Shown in pieces: positions 1-10,644 of a DNA stretch of 64,000 nucleotides; position 1 is the stretch's first letter, and each line of letters opens with the position of its first letter. The stretch is from Erodium maritimum. Its lineage: Eukaryota; Streptophyta; Magnoliopsida; Geraniales; Geraniaceae. The notes beneath the pieces are model-generated. The model was not told the DNA's origin, searched no databases, and saw only the letters and a program-made list of their open reading frames with translations. The position numbers and the translations under genes were made by a program. The stretch is from assembly GCA_963921825.1 (NCBI GenBank), contig OY997594.1, positions 34,082,956 through 34,146,955 of the forward strand, in the 5' to 3' direction.

Positions 1-827
1 CCATATAGACGAACTGAAAGTAAACTAAGACAAAACTAACGAATACTGCTCAAGGTGTTGCCTAGACGCTGCATACTCTGTAGAGTGCGACCAGACCTGA
101 ATCCGTTAGCTTCATAGGGAGGCCAGGTTTGATCCACTCGTTGAAAACTAAACCTGACCTCATCAATTTCAACGGGAGGAGAGCGACGATGTAGATGTGA
201 TTCAGGGATCCCTCCCGGTAAAAGTCCATGAATCCTTGGGTACGATCCCCTAATCTTGGCTCACCAATCATTAAACATGCAAAAAGGATCAAAAAAAGTA
301 AAGTAAAACAAAAGCAATCGATCATCTTGACCTAGAATCGGGTTAGAGATCGATCAGAATCGGGATAGAGATAGAGGGGGGCCAAGGTGGGGGATACAGC
401 GATGGCGGCTTCAATGGAGGTTGTATAGGCGGCGGGAGCTGCTCAGAAAAGGGGATCCGAGGCGGGGATGGTGAGGAGACATAGGCGGAACCCATCAGGA
501 TTCCCCACGAGACCGGAGACACGTTGTAGGTGGCGAGGGAGGGGGGGGGGATCCAACAATGCGGTGGCTATTGGTTGCACAAAGAAAACCCTAGGTGGAC
601 GACAGGACCTAGGATGGGAGATACGACGACGAATTTGGAGAACATCAGCCGCCTGTACTAGTGGCTCGAAAACCCTAGTAGAGAACATAATAAAAAAATT
701 CCACTCCCTCCTTTGTAAATCAATCATTCCACTTGATTATATGACATCTGTTTCTTTACTTAGTTGTGACGGAAGAAAAATGCTTTTAAATACCTCTCGT
801 TTTTAATTCTGGAAATGGTACAATTCT
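1..827. other. Leading stretch, no gene assigned
   Basis: I find no recognisable gene here. A GC-rich part (about 360-680) holds open frames on both strands and two AAACCCTAG telobox-like words (about 587 and 671). Such words are frequent in plant promoters and first exons, so this could be the 5' end of a gene whose body lies outside the window. No splice-site pattern or protein family supports that, and I make no gene call. Confidence 0.3.
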
Positions 828-1056
828 CCAAGCATACCGAGAAAGGAGGACCAAAATATTATATAAATATAAACTATAAAGGTAAGAGACACTATGTCAT
901 GAAGTTTCTTTCTATGTCACGAAGTTACTTTTCCGAAGAAATGAAAATGTTTGATCATTAATGAAAGTTGCATTGTCGATCAATATTGAATTTTGCCGGT
1001 TAAGTTATACCATATTCATTAAACCAACAACACATTATCAATGTATTCCCCAAAAA

Positions 1057-1058
<2 letters not shown>

Positions 1059-1088
<30 letters not shown>

Positions 1089-1106
1089 CTTCTTCTTCTT
1101 CTTCTT
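1059..1106 (+). repeat. (CTT)16 microsatellite
   Basis: An uninterrupted CTT trinucleotide run of 48 bases in AT-rich DNA. The surrounding stretch (about 828-2280) shows no gene I can support. A pyrimidine-rich segment at 1490-1600 followed by ATGGTTCGCGGG and a GTAAG at 1603-1620 could be a first exon with a donor site; see the eIF2-gamma finding. Confidence 0.9.
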
Positions 1107-2283
1107 GAAGGTAAAAAGTTGTATGTTTTCTAAATAACCAGTAATTATTTTGTTAGTTAGTTAAGATGATTTGGGAAGCTTTATAGAGGGTATCTATGAT
1201 CTCTTATTAAAGTGTACATAGGTCGTTAATATGGGGAAATCCTTAAGACTATAATAGAAAGACAAACGACAACGTGACATTCTCCTCTTCCTTCCCAATC
1301 AGACCCTTTGGTTTCTACTCTTCCACTGTTATGTAGGTTTAACTATCAACAATAAATCGCTAATCAATGTTGAAACTGGACAGATGGTGGTTGTCTATAT
1401 GTGTGTGAGTCCGTTTGGCTTCCCAGGTTGATAAAATAACGGAGGCATGAAAAAGAAAAGTAGAGTAGTATGTGAAGAGAGCCTGCGTTTGTCGCCGTCT
1501 TCCTCTCTCTGTGCGCCGTTTCAAAGCAATATAGTTACTTGCAGCTTAAACATATCTGCTCGACTGGCAATTAGAGCTTAATGAATCTGAATGTCCTAAT
1601 CTATGGTTCGCGGGGGTAAGAAACGGTCGGTTGCCCTTGAATTAATCAGGGTATATTTTTCATTCATTTGAACAAGAATACAATTCTTTGGATTGTGGTG
1701 CTTATTTATTGCATAGAGGATTTGTGATTTTCTGTTTGATGGCATGACCATTAACTTATATAGTTGAACTTATTAGGTGGATTTGGGCATAAATCCTCAA
1801 AGGTTCGGGAATAAATACGTAGGGAAGGTAGCTTCAGTTAATATTTTGATTTTTGATCATGATATCCTCTGATTTTTAAGTGTCATGCATACTAAATAAG
1901 TTTGATGTGGTAGAGGTATTTATTTTTAATATTTAGCTTTGTTTTGGTTGTGATTTTAAGATTAATACATAGAGGTTGTGATAAATTGACACATAGTAGA
2001 GACTCTTGAGAAATTTTACTATCCATGGCATGTTGATATTTGTGTTTCTCATTTATGTTTCTGTCTTGGAATAGAAAATTCTGACTTTAGTTCATTTGCA
2101 TCTTCTGTAGGGTATGTGTGTGAGGGACATAATTCTAGTTTAGTGTTTGTTTCAATGTTGAGGTGATAAAATGTGTACATTTGTTTCTCATTTGATTACT
2201 TGGTAGAAGTACTTATTTCTAGCTAAGAGTCTCACAAGGAAAAAAATGGCAAAGAAAGGATAGATGGACCAGGACTTATAAAA

Positions 2284-2720
2284 TTGCGATCGTGGACGTC
2301 CAGTTTCAGCCGTGGGACGCGCTTCCTCGATGAGGATCGTTGTGGTGCTGGCTCGTCTAGCTCTGCCAGAGCCTATTTTCTTCAGCGTCTTCGTCGCCCC
2401 TTGGGCTCTCTGGTTTGTCACTCGCTCTTTTTCCTTGGCGGGCTCTTCCTCTCCCCCCCCCATTTCTTTCCTCTTCTCGTTGGGGCTTCTATCCTTCCCG
2501 GCCAAGTGGGTCGGGCTGGCCGGGCGAGCTCCTTGGGCATTTCAGCTCGCAGAAGCCTGTAGAGGATTGGTCTGATATTAGGGATCCAGTTGGGGTTTCC
2601 GCTGGATTGGCCTTGTCGTCTGGTGTTGGCCGGCGGCGCCTGCTAGTGATCATCATCTTCGAAGCTGTGTGATCTGGTAAGCTTGGGGAGAGATCGTTGT
2701 CCACTTTTGGCTAAGTGTTG
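2284..2720 (+). repeat. GC-rich dispersed repeat family, copy R1 (part before the solo LTR)
   Basis: A GC-rich block that begins abruptly in AT-rich DNA. It carries a motif (GTGGGACGCG..TTC...GATCGTTGTGG, about 2310-2350) that recurs in the blocks at 34.2-36.1 kb and, inverted, at 51.9-53.3 kb. No protein family fits the open frames, so I treat them as chance. The block is interrupted by the solo LTR at 2721 and probably continues at 5918-6277, which ends in an A-run. That makes it likely a retrotransposed sequence. Confidence 0.5.
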
Positions 2721-4323
2721 TGTAATAACCACTCCCGGTCAACGCCAGCTAAACCTGCGAAAAACGGGAAAATTTAAAAATTTTAAGACAGACATTTAAT
2801 TGAACCTAGAATTGATCTTGAGGGTCATATCGGACTTAAGTTGACCCGATATCGACCAAAGTGAGTTCCGGGGAACTCAGGGCAACTTTCTGATCAATTT
2901 GGGAAATGTTGACTTTTCGCTGGAAAAGTCAACCGAGCAACGTTTTGGTCCATTCGAGGACCATTTTGGATCCAAAAAAGCTTAGCCGTCGTCGCAGCGG
3001 TCTTAGTTGAGCGTTTCCTTTTAGCCCGTCAAGTTTCGTAATTTCTTGGAAAAAGTGCCCGTTCGGGGCCCGAAACATCCGAATTTCGCGAATCTAAGAT
3101 ATTTTTCCAAAAAGGTGTGGGACCCACTTGACACTTGTCAAATATGTGGTGGCGTTAGGTTTATTGAACAAAACAAAAGATGAGACATGTGATGGGTAGT
3201 TTGTAATTAAGTATTAGTTTTGTTTTTTAAAACAAAATAAAAGGAAAGGGTGGTTGTTGTACACGTTCATTTCAAAAAAAAAAGACTTGGAGAGAGAAAG
3301 TGGTGTTAGAAAGAAGAGAGAAGGAAGAGAGAAAAAGAGAAGAGGTTGGGGGAATTTGTGACGTTTCTCGTCGATCAAACCGGTGGATCGTCTCAACGAT
3401 AAAAGAATCGAGCTCACATCGACATTCCCTACGGTGAGAACCTAACCGATTTTCATTTTGGAACGTTTGAATTTTAGGTTTTGAGTTTAAACGGTTTGAT
3501 TAAGGTTGGGTTTTGTTTAAGATTGGTTTAAAGATGAATGGTTGAGGTTTGGGGTTCGTTAGGAACGTTTTGGGGAAAAAAGGGAATTTTTCCATTGTGG
3601 CCGTGTGGGGCCCAGATGCCCGGGTATCGGGTTTTCGTGTTCGGGTGGTTTAGGACGTTCTCCAAGTCGTTAATCCACACCCGGATCGAAATTTGGAATT
3701 AAATTGTGAAAGTTGGAATTTCGGGTTTAGAAACTTTAAACGCGAATTAAATCGCTCGGAAGTCGGAAATTGATTCCGTCGATTGCGTTGGAACCCTTGA
3801 ATTATTCTAAGACCGTAGAAACGAAAACGGGAATTTTCGGAGCCCCGGAAGGGCGTTTCCAAAACCCGGGCAGATTCCCCATGTCGTGCGAATTGGGCTT
3901 TTCCGAGCCCTTTATCGACAATGTCGAGTAATTGGGAAGTTTGGGAGTGATCGACATTGTCGGGATTGAGTTTGGGCGTTTAATTCTTTAAATTCGGGTT
4001 TCACATGCTTACTTAAAAATTCTGTAAATTGTAATAATTGTAGACCGCGTCGCCTACCGTGGAAAGAGGAGGCTAAGCGGGAAATTTGGAGCATTTTCGG
4101 AGAGCGAGCATCGGTTGTGACACGCTTCAAGAGGTAGGGAAAAGTAGCCGGATCTCGGCCCTGACTAGGGAAAGTTAACAGTAGAATTGCATGTGACACC
4201 GGGGTGTCGTGGGTTAAGTAGGTTATCGAATATTAGAAATGCATGATACGGGAACGTAGCGAATATTGGAAATGCATGTGACACTTAGTAGTGTCGTAGG
4301 AGCAGAGAACTTAGCGTTAGTAG

Positions 4324-5010
4324 AATTACTGGAGGCATATGACCATGCCCGGAGGTTGATTGCGAACTTATTGAGACTAGGAGTACTGGAGGCATATGAC
4401 CATGCCCGGAGGTTGATTGTGAAACTGTTGATATTAGGACTGTTGGAGGCATTGGTTATGCCGGAGGTTGATTGTGTATTTGGTGTCTTGGGTGGCCATG
4501 AGAGCCCGTGTTTTACTGTTGTGTCTTGGGTGGCCATGAGAGCCCGTACTTTACTGTTGTGTCTTGGGTGGCCATGAGTGCCCGTGGGGTTGTTGAACCC
4601 GTGTCTTTACTGTTGGTGTGTCTTGGGTGGCCGTGAGTGCCCGTGAGTGCCCGTGGGGTTGTTGAGCCCGTGAGTTACTGTTGGTGTGTCTTGGGAGGCA
4701 GTGAGCCCGTGGGGTCGTTGAGCCCGTGAGTTATGGTTGGTTTGTCGTGGGAGGCCGTGAGTGCCCGTGGGGTTGTTGAACCCGTGTCTTTATTGTTGGT
4801 GTGTCTTGGGAGGCCGTGAGTGCCTGTGGGGTTGTTGAGCCCGTGAGTTACTGTTGGTGTGTCTTGGGAGGCCGTGAGTGCCCGTGGGGTTGTTGAGCCC
4901 GTGAGTTACTGTTGGTGTGTCTTGGGAGGCCGTGAGTACCCGTGGGGTTGTTGAGTCCGTGTGTTACTGTTGGTGTCTTGTGTGGCCATGAGTGCTTGTG
5001 GAGTGTTGAA
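4324..5010 (+). repeat. Minisatellite arrays inside the solo LTR (first set)
   Basis: Three successive direct-repeat arrays. First, about three copies of a roughly 57-bp unit containing GGAGGCATATGACCATGCCC (4330-4480). Then about three copies of a roughly 38-bp unit starting GTGTCTTGGGTGGCCATGAG. Then about seven copies of a roughly 57-bp unit containing GGCCGTGAGTGCCCGTGGGG (4600-5000). The copies are contiguous and imperfect. The minus-strand LTRs carry the same arrays with different copy numbers, so they change length by slippage or unequal exchange. Confidence 0.85.
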
Positions 5011-5059
5011 CCTGTGTTGTTGCTGTTTGTTGAACTTGCTTGTGATTGTGATTGTGGTT

Positions 5060-5350
5060 ACGTGAGTGAGACAGGTCGACCGCCTGGCCCGACTTTGTGT
5101 CGGGGAAGCGCCTGAGTGAGAGAGGTTACTGAGACAGGTCGACCGCCTGGCCTGAGTGGTTCGGCAAAGTGCGTGAGTGAGACAGGTCGACCGCCTGGCC
5201 TGAGTGGTTCGGCAAAGCGCGTGAGTGAGACAGGTCGACCGCCTGGCCTGAGTGGTTCGGCAAAGCTCGTGAGTGAGAGAGGTTACTGAGACAGGTCGAC
5301 CGCCTGGCCTGAGTGGTTCGGCAAAGCGCGTGAGTGAGGGAGGTTACTGA
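5060..5350 (+). repeat. Minisatellite array inside the solo LTR (second set)
   Basis: About six copies of a roughly 47-bp unit containing GAGACAGGTCGACCGCCTGG and TGAGTGGTTCGGCAAAGCGC. The homologous place in the minus-strand LTRs (near 19690-19720 and 26700-26730) keeps only a trace of it, so the array expanded in this copy or contracted in the others. Confidence 0.85.
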
Positions 5351-5917
5351 GCAACTGGTATGCGATCCATTGTGATCTTGTTTGGTGTGCGATCCTTTGT
5401 GATCTTGGGTGTTGCGTGGTGGTCTTGAGTCTTGGAGGAGGTCGTCAATCGTTGTGTCGAGTCTACTTTACGTGTCCGAGTGTTGAGTCGGCTGGGGAAA
5501 GTATCAGTGTGTGGGTGTCGGTCGGGTTACTTGAGTTTGGGGATAGTGATCCCCGGTGTTGAGTTGGTTGTTGGTGTTACCGGCATTGTCTGCTAATTAT
5601 GCCGTAGTCAGTCTGTTATCTGTGGTGGTGAGCGAACGCTCACCCCTAGCTGTTTTTCCTACAGGTACCGTTCGCAGGTTGGACTAGGTGAGCTTCCGAA
5701 GCTTGAAGAACTAGGAGCGGGATTCTGGGTTTATTTTGAGTCTAGCGACGGATACCATACTTTTGTCCACTTGTTGGAACGTAATTTTTAAGTTGTAATT
5801 ATTATTTTGTTGAACAAATGGTGATTTTAAAGTGATTTAATGTAAAAGGTTTCAAAATGCTTTATTGTTTTAAAGGTTCGCGTCCTGAGTTCGGTTTACT
5901 GAAATTGCGGCGTGACA

Positions 5918-6277
5918 GTTGGGTGGCTTTTCGGATAGTTGGAAGGCCTCTAGCTCCCTTTCGCGCTTAATGGTGGAAAAATTTGGTTCCTAAGGCCTCT
6001 TTTCTTGGTGCTTAATGTTAGTCAAATCCGGTGATAAGACCTTATTAGTTTTGTTTTGTTATTCTGTTCTTCTTGTTCTTCCTTTGGGCCTGTTGTTGGT
6101 TGGTGGCTTCTTTTGGTTGTAATCCTTGTACTTCGGGTTGCATTCTTGTTATTCCTCATTTTGTTGCGGGTCCTTGTTTGAGGTTCCCAGGTGGAATGCT
6201 CTTTTCCTTATACTACTTCACTTGCTCTCCACTTCAGAGAGCATTTAATTTAAACTTGTTTTGCTGAGAAAAAAAAA
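5918..6277 (+). repeat. A-tailed retroelement 3' end (probable continuation of R1)
   Basis: A T/G-rich segment like plant LINE 3' untranslated regions (TGTAATCCTTGTACTTCGGG near 6118-6137) that ends in GAG followed by nine A residues (6269-6277). It is most simply the 3' part of the element whose upstream part is 2284-2720, split by the solo LTR. No coding domain is visible and its target-site duplication is hidden by the adjoining AT repeat. Confidence 0.5.
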
Positions 6278-6289
6278 TATATATATATA

Positions 6290-6550
6290 GGGGAACAATC
6301 AAGTACAAACCCTATTTCGGGTCAGAACGTAGAACTAATCTGGGCCATTGATTATCCAGATCGGATGGTCACCGAAATTCAGGGGGGGTGGTGGTGATTG
6401 ATTACGAAATCAATTACAAGATATGCATGAATTAAAAAGATACTAAAAGATATGCATTAAATCTGGGCCTTTAATTCTATGATCCAAGGGCCTAGATTGA
6501 AAGTTCTGCGTCCTGACGAAGGATAGAAGTTTGTACCTGATTGTTATCCT
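6290..6550. mobile_element. MITE with ~55-bp terminal inverted repeats
   Basis: The left end (GGGGAACAATCAAGTACAAA) and the reverse complement of the right end (AGGATAACAATCAGGTACAA) match over about 55 bases with some mismatches; both then reach CAGAAC/CAGGAC..GCAGAAC and a shared GGGCC. The element has no open frame. It sits inside an (AT)n run, which masks the target-site duplication; 8-10 bp of TATATATAT are present on both sides. Superfamily is uncertain: long inverted repeats and a possible 9-bp AT duplication would fit a Mutator-like MITE. Confidence 0.75.
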
Positions 6551-6567
6551 ATATATATATATATGTG

Positions 6568-7246
6568 GATGTGACTGAGTTGCATCTACTCTCTCTTGAA
6601 GTTATAGCTCTTCAGGCTACTATAAATATTGGTAATTATATTTCCTTGTGGAACATCTTGACTGTCGTGAGTTGGATTTTTTACTTGCACAAAAAATTCT
6701 CCATTTTTGCATTTAGACCCATTGTGAAACTCTGAACCTGATTTTAGATTTAAATTTACTTAACAAACACCATTTTTCATGTGGCACATGAAAAGTCAAC
6801 AGTCGTTAAGGAAATATCTGGTGTTTAGGTGATTAAATGTTTTTTTATGTTTACATTTTGCAATTCATGTACTTTGCGATGGACTTCCTCTTAGATTTCC
6901 CATTTTTGTGGTTCTAGCATGGCTTTCTGTTACTCGATTGAACATGATTTATTGATGAATAAAGCACCACAAGTTACATTTTATCATTTGTCAAGTTGTG
7001 CTCATTTTTCTTCACATTTTATCAACTCGTGCCATGATCTTAATCATGTACTACTTGTCTGTTTTCATTGCTCTAAATGTGTATATGATATAATGTCTAA
7101 ACTTTACCAATATGTTATGCCAATCTCTTGTAGACTGTTCATTTCAAGAATGAGTTAGAAAGAAACATTACTATTAAGCTTGGATATGCTAATGCGAAAA
7201 TATATGAATGTGAAGATGATCGGTGCCTTAGACCTATTAGCTACAA
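6568..7246 (+). pseudogene. eIF2-gamma pseudogene fragment (three exons)
   Basis: Three short exons encode the amino-terminal G-domain of eukaryotic translation initiation factor 2 subunit gamma, the GTPase that delivers initiator Met-tRNA to the ribosome. Exon a 6568-6631 reads DVTELHLLSLEVIALQATIN then IG with a GT donor. Exon b about 6767-6828 reads TIFHVAHEKSTVVKEISGV then TAG, with a GT donor. Exon c 7134-7246 reads [20 protein letters not shown], then [18 protein letters not shown], with AG acceptor and GTGAGT donor. Phases agree. Lesions: the P-loop is FHVAHEKS instead of GHVAHGKS, exon b ends in a stop where the family has Gln, and its acceptor AG is missing. Exons for the rest of the protein do not appear in the window. 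It is a dead duplicate or remnant, not a working factor. Confidence 0.85.
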
Positions 7247-7563
7247 GTGAGTTTATATCTTGCAATATAAATCATTTTATTGTGAAACACATAAAGGTAC
7301 AAAACACTTCCATGTCATCTTCAATTCCTTTAATGAAAAAAATTGGTTAACATTTTTTTTGTGCTACTGTGTTTCATTGGGTCTGATTTTCAAGTTGAAG
7401 AATTCCTAGTCAATGACTGCTGACTTATTCAAAATGTTAATATTTTGTAACTTTTTCCCTCTTTTTTATATTCACCGTTGAATTAAGCTAAAATGATTAT
7501 TAATGGTGTGAGTCGGTCTAGTTGCAATCACAAATTTTTCTTGGTATATTGTGTATAAGAAAA
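7247..7563. other. AT-rich stretch after the eIF2-gamma fragment
   Basis: Probably the decayed next intron of the eIF2-gamma fragment, starting with its GTGAGT donor. I see no further exon before the retrocopy at 7580. Confidence 0.4.
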
Positions 7564-8302
7564 GATATCAAGGTTTTGGGGAACAAAATAGCCTTCCTCC
7601 GTTGGGATCGGTTTTGGTTGTTGGAATTCAAAATGAGGCTGGTGCTTCGGCTGGGGACCACCAAACTAGTCCGCGGAAGAAGATTCTCCTTCAACCTCCG
7701 AATCCAGTCACTACGATTCACAGCAATGTTATAGCTCAACCAAAAAGACGTGGTTGTCCTAAGAAGGGACAGTCAAAGGTGATTATTCCTCCAACTGTTT
7801 TATATCAGACCAGAGCTAAAACTTCTGTTGATAGAGGAGGAAATTCGGGAAACTTTATTGTTGACATTGCCAAGAAGGATAGCTCGGGTGATTGGAGTTT
7901 TGGCACGAAAATTGGTAAGAAGGCTTTTGTTCTTGCTCCTTTGTTGCTTGAACAATCTCTAGACGTCCAACAGCGTCTTGAGGAGGGTGTCGATGATAGT
8001 GAGGACGAGGTTATCCCTGATGCGTTTTCAAGAAAAGCTTTAACCCCTATTTCGGTTTCTAATCGTTTTCTATGCTTGAACCCGGGTAGGACGCAAGCAG
8101 GGTAGGCGGCAGTGTGAGCGGTTTCTTTTGTTTTTGTCTTGCTTGGGTTTTTTTTTTGCTATCTGTTTTGCTCTTGTAGCTGTATTGGTCTGCGGAAAAG
8201 GTCCTTGTTCGAGGGCTACTTTCCTAGCTTTGTTCTATTTTTCTTGTAGAACATTTGCATAATAAACTTTTAGCTTATAAAAAAAAGATATCAAGGTTTT
8301 GG
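7564..8302 (+). mobile_element. Short LINE-like retrocopy with 16-bp target-site duplication
   Basis: The duplication GATATCAAGGTTTTGG lies at 7564-7579 and again at 8287-8302. The body is 7580-8286 and ends in a run of eight A (8279-8286). This is the hallmark of target-primed reverse transcription. The body is only about 0.7 kb. It holds an open frame to 8105 and then about 170 bp of T-rich 3' untranslated sequence with AATAAA near 8260. No endonuclease or reverse transcriptase is present. It was probably mobilised by an L1-type machine such as those nearby. Confidence 0.88.
7580..8105 (+). pseudogene. LINE ORF1-like carboxy-terminal fragment
   Basis: An open frame of about 175 residues lies inside the retrocopy (the frame runs in from the flank, so there is no genuine start). 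It contains a basic AT-hook-like stretch, KRRGCPKKGQSK, followed by a YQTRAK element. This resembles the basic region and YNTRSK/YSTRSK motif near the end of ORF1 in the two larger L1s of this window. The tail is acidic (EEGVDDSEDEV). I infer a 5'-truncated ORF1. A retrocopied fragment of a cellular AT-hook protein is the alternative. Confidence 0.45.
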
Positions 8303-8673
8303 TGCCATTTGGGATCTGCTTTGAAATCATGATTTGGTGCCAATGATTCATAATACCATTTGAAAATTGGGGGATATCGGATATTTAGATAAGTGGGGTG
8401 CGAGAAGTAGGAAGAGAGAAGAACCACATGGGATAATGTTGTCCTTGATCTTTAAAACTAATGATAGTAACTGCCAACATAAATTTTTCTCTCCACGTGC
8501 TACAGTATGCAACCGTAAACTGGTTGGTTTTTCTTCGGTGTTATGTCCATGATGGCCGCCGGCCACCGTAGCCTACTTCTAAGCTCGCTGTTGGTGTACC
8601 TCTTTTGGTTGTCTCCCTGATGTTCTGGTTGTTCTCGGCTCAATACAAAAAAGGTTTGGTTTTATGTTTTTTC

Positions 8674-10547
8674 ATGGCTTCTTCGTTCGCTTCAGGACCT
8701 CCTCCTGGTTTTGAATCCCGGCATCAAACTCATGACAAGTGGGGAGGGCAAAGACTATGGTCCGAAGTAGTGGGGACACAAGGTCGTATCTCTGAACAGG
8801 GGGGTTTAGGGTATTCATACACAATCTGCCCCCAAGGACTTCTAGTATTTGGTTACAAAACTTGTTTCAGGAGTGTGGTGACATTATAGCTGTTGAGACT
8901 CCGCCCCACCCGAATTCAAGAGGAAAATGGTTTGGGTTTATTACTTTCAAAACCAAGGAGAGTTTTAACAAAGGCATCCACATCTTCAATGGGTATATTT
9001 TGAAAGGATTTAAACTTTTCGTTGTTGAAGCTTGGAACAGGGGATCAGATCAAAGGAATCATTCCTTAGCTTGGAGGAGGAAGGTATCTGAAGCACCGAG
9101 GCCTTTACCGAGAGGCAAAGTGATGGATGAACATCGCCAGTGGTTGGATAGGGGCCATTTGGTTCTGCTGCACACACATTGTCGGTGGGGGCAATAATGG
9201 AGGACATCAGAGCATCGAGAGGGGGTAATGTGGTAGTTAAGGCGCTGGGAAACAAAGTTGCTCTTATTTTCTTCCCTGAGGTTGAGGAGGAAGAGCCTGA
9301 AGCTTTCAAATAGGAGAGTGATTGGTTTAATCCCTGGATGACTGTAATCAAGCAGAAATCTGAGTTGTGGAGACAGGGAGGGAAGTTCACATGGCTTGCA
9401 GTTCATGGGATCCCCATTCTGGGTTGGTGTGAGGAGACATTCAAAGCAGTGGTTGAAGACTTAAGGACTTTCGTTTGCACGCATCCAGCCTCGCTTCGTA
9501 CTGATTCACTAGAATCCGCTTTTATCCTAATTCATTCTCAAGAATATTTAAGAGTGTATAAAGAGACAGGGTTGACTCTTGATGATCAGCATTTTAATAT
9601 AATGATTTGTTCGATGGATGTTGCCAACATATCTCTTATTCTCATTAGGAATGTTGTAGAGGAAGATTCTTCTAACTCCTCTGGTTCTGATAAGGACACT
9701 GAGAATGTGAACGAGGTTAAAGGAACTCAATTATTGGAGGTGGTTGGGGGGGACAAAGATACTTCACACTCCCTAGAGAATGTTAGTGAAATGAATGTGA
9801 TACGAGAGGTGGGTGATACTTCAATGCTAAACCAGTCTACAGAATTTGTTTCTTTGTCGGCCATTATTTCTCAGGTTCCAGTTACAGATGAGTTAGAATT
9901 CCCTCCTCTGGTGGCCGTTGGGTCCCTTCCTAGTGAAGGATCAGTCTTGGTGTCAAAGAAACTCCCATTATCCTTCAAAGAAATTCTCATCGTCCCTGAT
10001 AGCTTTCAAAGTTTGGTTTCAGTAGCAGAGGCCACTGTTCCGGCAAGGTCCGCTGACTTTTTACATTCATCTCTCTTAGTTGGATATGATGGGACTACAA
10101 CAAATTTGGGAAGGGTTAAAGGAACATTGGGAGTGGATTGCACTAATGAGGAGGAGCTCAAAACCCCTACTCTAACAGATTTGGGCCCCTTGGTGCAGAC
10201 ACCAGTTCTCAAAAATGGGGTTTTGGGGGGGAATTAATTCAAATTTGGAAATTAATCCTTCACTAACTCCCTCATTAAACAAGACTCCACAATTCAACAA
10301 AAAATTCATTAGAAGTAGTGCAACAGTGGCTTACAACACAAGGTCTAAGACCAAAATTCCTCTGCCCACCTTCATTCCCTCTCCAAGCAACAAAGGGGAA
10401 GATAAAAGAATCCAGACTTTCAGACAAGGGGGAGCAGGAACTTTATATTATTGTAAAGCATTGGGGCTTAATACCTCTATTGCAGATGATTTAGTTGTTG
10501 AGAAATTTGACATCTGGAGATTGAGGCTAAACAAGTTGTGGAGTTAG
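8674..10547 (+). pseudogene. L1 ORF1 remnant with RRM domain
   Basis: ORF1 encodes the RNA-binding chaperone of L1 retrotransposition. The start MASSFASGPPPGFESRHQ at 8674 matches the GPPPGFE element of the second L1. The RRM is read at 8862-9060 (GDIIAVETPP then KWFGFITFKTKESFNKG and GYILKGFKLFVVEA). Next come WCEETFKAVVEDL and HPASLRTDS (9427-9510), homologous to GWTDESFDAAVL in the other copy, and an acidic middle. The end has a basic YNTRSKTK motif (10335-10365). The reading frame changes at least three times (near 8880, 9200-9340 and 10220), so no full protein can be made. Confidence 0.8.
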
Positions 10548-10644
10548 AAACGAACTTTGAGGATGAGTTTTGTGATCTTGAAGATGTAGAGGACACATTG
10601 GGTTCCCCTGTGTTGTCCTTACCCACCCAAATATTTTCTTCTCC

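Larger units (their letters stand above)
2721..5917 (+). mobile_element. Solo LTR of a Ty3/gypsy-type element (about 3.2 kb)
   Basis: Begins TGTAATAACCACTCCCGGTC and ends CGGCGTGACA, the same termini in sense as the two minus-strand LTRs at 19007-22503 and 26046-29143 (which start TGTGAAGACCGCTCCGGT). No primer-binding site follows it and no polypurine tract precedes it, so it stands alone. GTTG directly precedes (2717-2720) and follows (5918-5921) it, a 4-base match that may be a decayed target-site duplication. The last 2 kb matches the other LTRs; the first 1.2 kb is clearly different, so it belongs to another subfamily. Solo LTRs normally arise by recombination between the two LTRs of one element. 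Confidence 0.85.

Noticed and set aside
62-325. 87-codon minus-strand frame with a hydrophobic start
   Set aside because: No family resemblance, no promoter or splice context; could be chance.
4324-5350. CRISPR-like direct repeats
   Set aside because: The units are contiguous and imperfect without unique spacers, inside an LTR of a plant element; they are minisatellites.
2721-5917. Full-length LTR element here
   Set aside because: No primer site, polypurine tract or second LTR in the same orientation nearby; it is a solo LTR.
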